DNA from: SYFT01 sp964471115
Lineage (GTDB): Bacteria; Acidobacteriota; Vicinamibacteria; Vicinamibacterales; SCN-69-37
Assembly (NCBI GenBank): GCA_964471115.1
Contig: CAYYFE010000003.1
Location: forward strand, 124,001 to 188,000
Reading direction: 5' to 3'
Length of the DNA: 64,000 nt
Below are positions 34,215 to 41,499 of this stretch, piece by piece (the first letter of the stretch is position 1; the number at the start of each line of letters is the position of its first letter). The translations under genes and the position numbers were made by a program. Under the pieces are notes generated by a model that ran no database searches, was not told the DNA's origin, and worked only from the letters and a program-made list of their open reading frames with translations.

Positions 34215-34305
34215 AGTGCGGAGTGCGGAGTGCGGAGTGCGGAGTGCGGAGTGCGGGGTGCGGGGTGCGGGGTGCGGGGTGCGGGGTGCGCAGTGCGGAG
34301 TGCGG
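34215..34305 (+). repeat. RGTGCGG heptamer tandem repeat
   Basis: Twelve to thirteen consecutive 7-base units, (A/G)GTGCGG, fill the spacer between the minus-strand iorA promoter and the plus-strand Nudix gene. The reverse complement of the same unit recurs at 44065-44111. No spacers, so it is not a CRISPR. Confidence 0.85.
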
Positions 34306-34360
34306 GCAACGCGGGAGGCCGGGGCGGCGTAATTGCTGGTGAGGAGTCGACGCCCCGGCG

Positions 34361-34831
34361 ATGCCCCGCAAAGAGAGCGCAGGCCTGATGATGTTCCGCC
34401 GCGCCGGCGCGGATCTGGTCGAGGTGTTGCTGGCGCATCCGGGGGGACCCTACTGGACCGATCGGCACAGAGGGGCCTGGTCGATTCCCAAGGGCGGCCG
34501 CGATCCGCACGAGACGCCGCTCGAGGCGGCGATTCGCGAGTTCCGGGAGGAGACGGGGTTTGAGCCCGGCGGCCCGTTCCACGCGCTGGGCCGGGTCACG
34601 CAACGTTCCGGCAAGGTCGTGCACGCCTGGGCCTTCGAAGGTGATTGCGACCCGGCTGCCGCGGTCAGCATCATGACGGAGACCGAATGGCCCCCGCGCT
34701 CGGGCCGTGTGATCGTGATCCCGGAGATCGACCGCGTGGCGTTTTTTCCCCTGGCCGACGCGCGCGTGGTCATCAACGCCGGGCAGGCCGTCCTGCTCGA
34801 TCGGCTTGCCGCCTGGCTGAACCGCCGCTGA
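34361..34831 (+). CDS. Nudix hydrolase
   Basis: Phosphohydrolase-type protein of 156 residues. The Nudix box is intact at about residues 46-68: 'GGRDPHE...REFREETGF' fits GX5EX7REUXEEXGU. The preceding 'GAWSIPKGG' is the usual lead-in of the group close to YfcD/diadenosine polyphosphate hydrolases that act without a separate recognition domain. The exact nucleotide substrate is not evident. ATG 34361 follows a heptamer repeat spacer; an open frame of the neighbouring membrane gene overlaps its end but that gene starts after it. Confidence 0.9.
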   Translation: MPRKESAGLMMFRRAGADLVEVLLAHPGGPYWTDRHRGAWSIPKGGRDPHETPLEAAIREFREETGFEPGGPFHALGRVTQRSGKVVHAWAFEGDCDPAAAVSIMTETEWPPRSGRVIVIPEIDRVAFFPLADARVVINAGQAVLLDRLAAWLNRR

Positions 34832-34842
34832 CGAGCGGTACC

Positions 34843-36972
34843 ATGAAGCGCATGACGATTCCGCCGCCCCAGCGGCTGGTCACGCTGGCGTGGCGCGTCA
34901 CGACGCTGATCTGGTGGGCCAACTTTGCGCTGACCACCCGCTGGGCCGACGTCCCGGGCTCGGTGCATGGCGCCCGGCGGCCGTGGTTTCTCACCGCGCT
35001 GGCCCTCTTCACGCTGGTGGTCTGGTGGCCCCGGCGCGCCCGTCGGGGCGATCAGGCCGGACCGTCCGGCGGCTGGCCGGTGGCCGCAGCCTGGGCCGTG
35101 GCGGCCGCAGGTGTCGTGATCCTGGCGGCCGCGTTCGTCACCTGGTTTCCACCGGCCGACTGGTCGCGCATCCCCATCCTGGACGACTGGCCGCCGCGCC
35201 TGCAGGCCACGCGCGAGTTTTTGGACGGCTTGCGCCTGGGACTGGCGTCCGGCTGGCAGTGGTCCTTCCTCGGCGGCTATCACACCGGCAGTGACGTCAC
35301 CCAGAGCCTCGGTCTGCTGGCGTGGGCGCCCATGACGCTCTTCGGGGACCTGCGCGGGTTTCATCTGCTGCACGCCCTGCTCTTTGCCGCGATTCCGCTG
35401 TTGCTGTGGCGCGATCTGACGCTGGACGAACGGGCGCCGGGACACCGGACCGTTGCGCTGACCAGCGTCGGCATCGGCAGCGTGCTGGCCGCCAGCTACT
35501 CGTACATGTTGATCCGCTCCGGCGACACCAACTCGCTGGCGGGGGCGGTGCTCGTGTTGTCCACGCTGCTGGGCGCCCACGCGGCGCGGCAGGGCCGGTG
35601 GTGGGGCCATGCGTGGCTGGTCGTCAGTCTCGCGCTGACCGCCTGGTCACACGCCGGCTCGTACATGTACGCGCTGGTGTACCTGGCGGGAGACGCGCTG
35701 CTGGCCCGCGACTGGCGCTCGGGGCGCCGCGCCGTGGTCGCGGCGGTGGCCGCGCAGCTGGCCGTCCTGCCCATGACCTGGGAATCCTGGCGCTACCCTC
35801 ACCTGTTCCAGTTCAACAACGTGTTGTTCACGCCTCCCGACTCGATCGACTGGGCCGCGGTGCTGCGCAAGGTGGCCTACAACGTCGAGCTGTTGTGGCT
35901 GCCGGGGCGGTGGGCCAACGACTACGGCGCACTCGCGTTGATCCTGCTGCCGGTGACGGTGGCGCTGGCCTGGGCCGACCGATCCCGCGCGCGGTTCTAC
36001 GCGGTGGCGGCGTTGGCGACCGTGGCGATGATGCGCCTGAACGATCCGCACTTCGGGTACGCCTTCATCCGCCCCATTCACATGTTCCCGGTGCTGCTGG
36101 GGCCGGTCATCGCCGCCGCGCTGGTGCGCTACGGCGGAGGCGCGATGACGGCGGCCGGGCTGCTGACCACGGTCGTCTTCCTGCAGCTGTGGTGGCAACC
36201 CGTCCCCCACATCGACTCGGTGCGCGACGTGCACCCCGGCCTCGTCGAACGGGCCCGGGCGGCTGAGGGGGCGCTGGTCCTGGTCGAGAACAATCCGCAC
36301 CGCAACACCAATGCGGAGCCCGGCGGCGAAACCGCGCCGTCACTGACCGGCAACCACTACGAAGCCCTGCTCGCGCACGAAACCGGCCGCCGCCTGTACG
36401 CGGGGTACTGGGACGGCTGGCAGTGGAATCCGTGGCGCGGCCAGATGCTCAGCGGCGGGACGTGGCAGGGGCGGTCCCTCGCTCGTGTGCCGCCCGACGC
36501 GTTCATCGCGGAACTCGACCGCTTCGGGATCGTGGATCTGTTCGTATGGGCGCCGGTCAGCCGCGAGTACTTCGCCGCCGACGCGCGCTACACCCTCGTG
36601 TGGCAGGAGGGGCCCTGGACGCAGTTCCGCCGCGCGGGTGTCGACACGCGCGAGGTGGTGACGACCGGGGGCCAGGCGGACCTGCAGGATCGCTCGCTGG
36701 CCGGCGCGCGTGTCGCGCTCCGGCAGGTGCCGGCCGGCTCGCCGGTCATCGTGCGGACGAACTACCACCCGGCCTTTGAGGCCCGGGCGGGCGGCCGGCG
36801 CCTCGCCACACGCGACGTCGACGGGTTACTCGCCTTCGACGCGCCCTGTGCGGACGCCTGCGTGGTGGACCTCGTCTATCCGCGCCGGGCGTGGCTCTGG
36901 CTCGTCGCGCTGGGCGGCTTGATCGCCGGACTGATCGCGGCGCGTTACGACTTCGGAATGGTCCAGAAGTAG
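34843..36972 (+). CDS. Large polytopic membrane protein with extracytoplasmic C-terminal domain
   Basis: Not assigned to a named family. A 709-residue protein with about ten to twelve helices in the first 440 residues, a soluble region (about 450-670) and a last helix near 685-705 ('AWLWLVALGGLIAGLIAARY'). The layout resembles GT-C-type or YfhO-like membrane enzymes, and the loop 'ILDDWPPRLQATREF' after the first helices holds acidic residues where such enzymes keep catalytic aspartates; this is only a suggestion. The ATG at 34843 comes 11 bases after the Nudix stop, and the upstream open frame is a shadow of that gene. Its end overlaps the convergent methyltransferase gene by 28 bases. Confidence 0.75.
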   Translation: MKRMTIPPPQRLVTLAWRVTTLIWWANFALTTRWADVPGSVHGARRPWFLTALALFTLVVWWPRRARRGDQAGPSGGWPVAAAWAVAAAGVVILAAAFVTWFPPADWSRIPILDDWPPRLQATREFLDGLRLGLASGWQWSFLGGYHTGSDVTQSLGLLAWAPMTLFGDLRGFHLLHALLFAAIPLLLWRDLTLDERAPGHRTVALTSVGIGSVLAASYSYMLIRSGDTNSLAGAVLVLSTLLGAHAARQGRWWGHAWLVVSLALTAWSHAGSYMYALVYLAGDALLARDWRSGRRAVVAAVAAQLAVLPMTWESWRYPHLFQFNNVLFTPPDSIDWAAVLRKVAYNVELLWLPGRWANDYGALALILLPVTVALAWADRSRARFYAVAALATVAMMRLNDPHFGYAFIRPIHMFPVLLGPVIAAALVRYGGGAMTAAGLLTTVVFLQLWWQPVPHIDSVRDVHPGLVERARAAEGALVLVENNPHRNTNAEPGGETAPSLTGNHYEALLAHETGRRLYAGYWDGWQWNPWRGQMLSGGTWQGRSLARVPPDAFIAELDRFGIVDLFVWAPVSREYFAADARYTLVWQEGPWTQFRRAGVDTREVVTTGGQADLQDRSLAGARVALRQVPAGSPVIVRTNYHPAFEARAGGRRLATRDVDGLLAFDAPCADACVVDLVYPRRAWLWLVALGGLIAGLIAARYDFGMVQK

Positions 36973-37502
36973 ATCATCCGGCCATCCACTTCCATCGTCT
37001 TTTCCGGCTCCCACTCGCCCATGTCGAAGCTGTTCGACACGATGCGCGTGCCGGGGCGCAATTCCTTCATGAGCTTCGGGATCAACTTCACGTTGAGCGA
37101 CGGCAGCAGGTAGAGCGTCACGACGGACGCCTCGCGCAGGCTCGTGCTGTCGGCGAAGATGTCCGCGTTCATGAACTTGACCTTGTCGGTCACGCCGGCG
37201 GCCACGGCGTTTTCGTTGGATTCCTTGATGCGCTGCGGATCGATGTCGATGCCCACGCCCCGCGCGCCGAACTGTTTGGCCGCCGTGATGACGATGCGGC
37301 CGTCGCCGCAGCCGAGGTCGTAGACGACGTCATTCTTGGAGACGTTCGCCATCTTGAGCATGGCGTCCACCACGGCCTGTGGCGTCGGCACGAAGATCAC
37401 GTCGGGGCTGCGCAGGCCGGCCTGCGCCTGTGCGTGGGGCGAAGTCTGCGTGAGACCGATGACGAGCAGGGCCAGGGCCACTGAGGACAGTCGCTTCAGC
37501 AT
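36945..37502 (-). CDS. Exported class I SAM-dependent methyltransferase-like protein
   Basis: A 185-residue protein with an intact motif I, 'VVYDLGCGDGRIVITAA' (about 59-75), and acidic motif II 'GVGIDIDPQRI', so it should bind S-adenosylmethionine. It resembles the FAM173/ATPSCKMT-like lysine methyltransferases. Oddly, it begins with a convincing signal peptide ('LSSVALALLVIGLTQTSPHAQAQAG'), which would place it outside the cytoplasm where SAM is not expected. ATG 37502 has AGGAG nine bases upstream, so the start is well supported. A TATAAT overlaps the stop codon of the upstream gene and may be its promoter. Confidence 0.82.
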   Translation of the reverse strand: MLKRLSSVALALLVIGLTQTSPHAQAQAGLRSPDVIFVPTPQAVVDAMLKMANVSKNDVVYDLGCGDGRIVITAAKQFGARGVGIDIDPQRIKESNENAVAAGVTDKVKFMNADIFADSTSLREASVVTLYLLPSLNVKLIPKLMKELRPGTRIVSNSFDMGEWEPEKTMEVDGRMIYFWTIPKS

Positions 37503-37523
37503 GAGGTGATCTCCTGTCCGCGA

Positions 37524-38648
37524 TTATAGCCGTTCGACGACGATCAGCGTGGCGTCGTCCTGGGCATCACCGCCGGTCCAGGTGATGACGGCCGACGTCA
37601 GGGCCTCGGCCAGCGTCTCGGCGGAGCCGCGCGGCGTCGCCTGCGCCAGCGCGGCGAGGGGATCCTCGCCGAATTCCTCATCGTCGCCGTTGCGGGCTTC
37701 CGTGAACCCGTCGGTGTAGCAGATCAGTCGATCGCCGGGGCCGAACGTCGCCTTGCCGGTGGTGTACGTCCAGTCCGGTGAGACGCCCAGCACCAGGCCC
37801 GTCGGCGGCAGGCGCTCGAGTGTGCCGTCGGCGCGGACGATCAGCGGGGGATTGTGCCCGGCGTTGGCATAGGTGACCGTGCCCTGATCGAGATCGATCA
37901 CGACGTACGCAAACGTCACGAACTTGCCCGAGGCGATGTTGCGGCAGAGCAGACGGTTGACCGAGCCGCACAGGTCGTGGGGTTCGGTGGCCGGGGTCGC
38001 GAAGGCGCGCACGGCCGCCTGCAGGTTCGACATGAGCAACGCGGCGGGCAGCCCCTTGCCCACGACGTCGGCGATGGACACCGCGAGGCGGTTGTCGCTG
38101 AAGCGGATGACGTCGTAACAGTCGCCGCCGATGCCGGCCGCCGGCGTCCAGCGCGCCGCCACCTGGCAGCCGGCCAGCGTCGGCATCGCCGCCGGCAGCA
38201 GCGCGCGTTGTATCTGCCGCGCTTCCTCGTAGTCGCGCGAAAACCGCGCGTCGCGGCGGCGCGCGGCCTGGCCCTCGGCCACCTCGCGTGTCACCACGTC
38301 GACCAGCGTCGTGTCATCCCACGGCTTCTGCACGAAACTGCGCGCACCCCGGCGCATCGCTTCCACGGCCGTCTCGATGCTGCCCCAGCCGGTCATGACC
38401 ACCACCGGCAGCGCGGCATCCTTCGTGCGCACCCGTTCGAGCAGGTCCAGGCCTTCCTTGCCCGACGTCGTGTCGCGCGTGTAGTTCAGGTCCATCAGCA
38501 GCAGGTCGTACGGCCGCTCGGCCACGCGCGTCAGGACGCCGTCCACCGTCCCTTCCAGGTCGGTGTCGAAGCCCGCGTCCATCAACAGCAGGCGGAGCGC
38601 CTGCAGGATGTCGGGCTGGTCGTCGGCAACAAGAATGCGCGCGGACAC
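37524..38648 (-). CDS. Response regulator with SpoIIE-type PP2C phosphatase output
   Basis: A 374-residue two-domain protein. Receiver at about 1-118 with phospho-acceptor D53 in 'LLLMDLNYTRDTTSG' and lysine in 'FVQKPWDD'; after a helical linker, a SpoIIE/RsbU phosphatase domain (about 165-374) with 'GGDCYDVIRF' and 'ADVVGKGLPAALLMS' metal-binding motifs. Such proteins dephosphorylate anti-sigma-factor antagonists in partner-switching systems; none is seen nearby. The GTG at 38648 begins directly at the receiver. The receiver is strikingly similar to that of the divergently transcribed activator at 38801, so both may be phosphorylated by the same kinase. Confidence 0.88.
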   Translation of the reverse strand: MSARILVADDQPDILQALRLLLMDAGFDTDLEGTVDGVLTRVAERPYDLLLMDLNYTRDTTSGKEGLDLLERVRTKDAALPVVVMTGWGSIETAVEAMRRGARSFVQKPWDDTTLVDVVTREVAEGQAARRRDARFSRDYEEARQIQRALLPAAMPTLAGCQVAARWTPAAGIGGDCYDVIRFSDNRLAVSIADVVGKGLPAALLMSNLQAAVRAFATPATEPHDLCGSVNRLLCRNIASGKFVTFAYVVIDLDQGTVTYANAGHNPPLIVRADGTLERLPPTGLVLGVSPDWTYTTGKATFGPGDRLICYTDGFTEARNGDDEEFGEDPLAALAQATPRGSAETLAEALTSAVITWTGGDAQDDATLIVVERL

Positions 38649-38800
38649 GTCGAACGCACCTACAAGCCTCGTGCCACACCCGGAGTTGGCACGGGATTTC
38701 CTTTCCAGAGGTGTGAACCGCCGGTTTTCCGGGATGGACCGAGGGATAATCCCGAATCTGGGATTCCTGGAAGCGGGAATCGGGAACAAGGGAGTCAGGA

Positions 38801-40165
38801 TTGCCGACACATCAGGGCCGCGTGCTCGTGGCCGACGACCAGACCGACGTCCTCAATGCTCTGCGGCTGCTGCTGGGTGGGGAGGGGTATGACGTGACGA
38901 CCGTCACGTCACCGTCGGAACTGGTGTCGACCCTGGAAGGCGCGGACTTCGACGTGGCGCTCATCGACCTCAACTACACGCGCGACACGACGTCGGGCCA
39001 GGAAGGCTTCGCCCTGCTCGACCGGATGAAGGCGATCGACCCGACGCTGCCGGTGCTGGTGATGACCGGGTGGAGCAGCGTGGCAGGCGCGGTGGAAGCC
39101 ATGCGCCGCGGCGCGCGCGACTACATCGAGAAGCCGTGGGACGACGAGAAGCTGCTGGTGGCGGTGCAGACGCAGCTCGAACTGCGACGGGCGCTGCGGC
39201 GGAGCCGGCGGCTGCAGGAGGAAAACGCGCGGCTGCACCGGCGTGACCTGCCCACGTTCATCGCCGAAGCGCCGTCGATGAAGCAGGTGCGCGAGACCAT
39301 CGAGCGCGTCGCGCCGTCTGATGCCACGGTGCTGATCACCGGGGAACACGGCACGGGCAAGGAGGTGGTGGCGAGCCTGCTGCACCGGTTGTCGCAGCGC
39401 GCCTCCAAGCCGCTGGTCACGATGAACGCCGGCGGACTGTCGGAAGGCGTGGCCGAAAGCGAACTGTTCGGCCACGTGAAAGGCGCGTTTACCGACGCCC
39501 GCACCGATCGTATCGGCTGTTTTGAACTGGCCGATGAAGGGACGCTTTTTCTCGACGAGATCGCGAACATGCCGGCGCGGCTGCAGCCCAAGCTGTTGCG
39601 CGTGTTGCAGACCGGCGAAGTCCAGAAGGTCGGGTCGTCGCGCGTGATCTTCGTCAACGTTCGCGTGATTTCGGCGACCAACGCCGACCTGCCGGGAGAA
39701 ATCGCGGCCGGCCGGTTCCGCGAAGACCTGCTGTACCGCCTGAACACGGTCGTCATTCATCTGCCGCCGCTGCGCGAGCGGCGTGAGGACATCCTGCCGC
39801 TGGCCGAGCATTACCTCGGACGGTATGCGGAGCGTTACAAGCGGACCTTCGAAGGGTTCGATCGGTCGGCGCGGCAGGCGCTCGACACGCACCTCTGGCC
39901 GGGCAACGTCCGCGAACTGGGCCACGCGATCGAACGCGCCGTGCTGATGGCGCGCACGCCGCTCATCACCGCCCAGGACCTCGGCCTGCAGACCGCCGGC
40001 GCGCCTGGCGCGGCCAACGTGGAGGACATGACCCTGGAGCAGTCCGAGAAACTGTTCATCCAGAAGGTCCTGGCCAAACACGGCGGCGACGTGCGCAAGG
40101 CGGCCGAGCAGCTGGGCGTCAGCCGGTCGGCGTTGTACCGGCGCCTGCAGTACTTCGGGTTATGA
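38801..40165 (+). CDS. Sigma-54-dependent response regulator (NtrC family)
   Basis: Transcription activator of 454 residues. Receiver (1-125) with D56 in 'ALIDLNYTRDTTSG'; AAA+ domain with Walker A 'GEHGTGKE' (181-188) and Walker B 'TLFLDE' (248-253); Fis-type HTH at the end, 'GDVRKAAEQLGVSRSALYRR'. The sigma-54 contact loop reads GAFTDA (228-233) instead of GAFTGA, a variant worth noting. TTG start at 38801 has GGGAG about nine bases upstream. Its stop overlaps the start of the sensor kinase (ATGA). Related activators in Acidobacteriota often control efflux systems, here perhaps the symporter-adaptor fusion next door. Confidence 0.9.
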   Translation: MPTHQGRVLVADDQTDVLNALRLLLGGEGYDVTTVTSPSELVSTLEGADFDVALIDLNYTRDTTSGQEGFALLDRMKAIDPTLPVLVMTGWSSVAGAVEAMRRGARDYIEKPWDDEKLLVAVQTQLELRRALRRSRRLQEENARLHRRDLPTFIAEAPSMKQVRETIERVAPSDATVLITGEHGTGKEVVASLLHRLSQRASKPLVTMNAGGLSEGVAESELFGHVKGAFTDARTDRIGCFELADEGTLFLDEIANMPARLQPKLLRVLQTGEVQKVGSSRVIFVNVRVISATNADLPGEIAAGRFREDLLYRLNTVVIHLPPLRERREDILPLAEHYLGRYAERYKRTFEGFDRSARQALDTHLWPGNVRELGHAIERAVLMARTPLITAQDLGLQTAGAPGAANVEDMTLEQSEKLFIQKVLAKHGGDVRKAAEQLGVSRSALYRRLQYFGL

Positions 40166-41499
40166 CGGGGCGCGGAGCGCCCCAGGCGCGCAATCTCGAG
40201 CTGGCGCTGACGCTGCTGGTGCTGGGCGGCGCCGCCCCGGCCGTCATCGTCGCGCTGTTTTTCCTCTGGCGGCAGTCCTATCCGCCCGAGGTCGTCTGGA
40301 CGCTGACCGCGCTGATCCTCGTCGTGTGGATCGCGGCGGCGTCCACCGCGCGGCAACTCGTCGTCCGGTCCCTCAATCTCATCGCCAATCTGCTGGGCGC
40401 GCTGCGCGAGGGGGACTACTCCATCCGCGGCCTGAGCGCCCGCAGCGGCAGTTCGATGGCGATGGTCATGCGCGAGGTGAACGACCTCGGCACGACGCTG
40501 CAGCGCCAGCGCACGGAGGCCGTGGAGTCCACCGTGCTCCTCACGCACGTGATGGAGGAGATCGGCGTGGCCGTGTTCGCGTTCGACCCGACGCACCAGC
40601 TGCTGCTCGTCAACCGCGCGGGTGAGCGGTTGTTCGGGCGATCGTCGGCCGATCTGCTCGGCGCGCCGGCGTCCTCGATGGGAGTCGACGAGTACCTGTC
40701 GGGGGATCCCCGTCGTCTCGTCGATCGATCCTTCAACGGCCGGCAGGGCCGCTACGAAGTGCGGCGCGCGATGTTCTACCGCGACGGACGCCCGCACCAC
40801 CTGATCGTGATCGCCGACCTCAGCCAGGCCCTGCGCGAAGAGGAGCAGGCGGCGTGGCAGCGCATCGTGCGCGTGTTGTCCCACGAGATCAACAACTCGC
40901 TGACGCCCATCAAGTCGATCGCGCACTCGCTGCGTCGCATCGTCGATCGCGCCGAGGCGTTCCCGCGGCAGGATGAGGTGTCGCAGGGGCTGTCGCTCAT
41001 CGAGGAGCGGTCGGGCGCGCTGGGCCGCTTCCTGCGGTCGTACGCGCAGCTGGCGCGCCTGCCCAAGCCGCAGCCTAAACCGCTGCGTGTGGCCGAACTG
41101 ATGTCGCGGATCGTCGAACTCGAGAAGCGCCTGCCGGTGGTCGTCGCGCCGTCGGTGGATGCACCGCTCGTGGCCGACTCCGATCAGCTGGAACAGGCGC
41201 TCATCAACATCGTGCGCAACGCCGTCGACGCGTCACTGGAGACCGGCGGCGGTGTGGCCGTGGGCTGGCGGCCCGATGGCGACTGGATTGAAATCACGGT
41301 TGACGACGAAGGCAAGGGGTTGCCCGACACGTCGAACCTGTTCGTGCCGTTTTTCACGACCAAGCCGAATGGCTCGGGCATCGGGCTGGCCCTCAGCCGT
41401 CAGATCGCCGAAGCCCACGGCGGCACGATCACGCTGGCCAACCGCGTGAATCAACCCGGCTGCCGCGCGACGATCCGTCTGCCCGCCGGCGCGCGCTAA
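40162..41499 (+). CDS. NtrY-like sensor histidine kinase
   Basis: Membrane kinase of 445 residues coupled to the preceding activator gene (ATGA overlap). Two helices (about 14-36 and 45-62) with a very short periplasmic loop, a HAMP-like segment (about 65-115), a PAS domain (about 125-220), the HisKA H-box 'VLSHEINNSLTPI' with H241, and an ATPase domain with 'NIVRNAVDAS' (N box) and 'GSGIGLALS' (G box). The tiny loop suggests that it senses membrane state or a cytoplasmic ligand by PAS. Its end overlaps the convergent fusion gene by four bases. Confidence 0.9.
   Translation: MTGRGAPQARNLELALTLLVLGGAAPAVIVALFFLWRQSYPPEVVWTLTALILVVWIAAASTARQLVVRSLNLIANLLGALREGDYSIRGLSARSGSSMAMVMREVNDLGTTLQRQRTEAVESTVLLTHVMEEIGVAVFAFDPTHQLLLVNRAGERLFGRSSADLLGAPASSMGVDEYLSGDPRRLVDRSFNGRQGRYEVRRAMFYRDGRPHHLIVIADLSQALREEEQAAWQRIVRVLSHEINNSLTPIKSIAHSLRRIVDRAEAFPRQDEVSQGLSLIEERSGALGRFLRSYAQLARLPKPQPKPLRVAELMSRIVELEKRLPVVVAPSVDAPLVADSDQLEQALINIVRNAVDASLETGGGVAVGWRPDGDWIEITVDDEGKGLPDTSNLFVPFFTTKPNGSGIGLALSRQIAEAHGGTITLANRVNQPGCRATIRLPAGAR

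Noticed and set aside
34215..34305. Possible CRISPR array
   Set aside because: The units are contiguous 7-mers with no spacers; it is a tandem repeat.
38661..38702. Sigma-54-like boxes on both strands (TGGCACGGGATTTCC plus, TGGCACGAGGCTTGT minus)
   Set aside because: Each misses the GC of the -12 element, and the minus one would start transcription at the start codon. Suggestive next to a sigma-54 activator but too weak to list as promoters.
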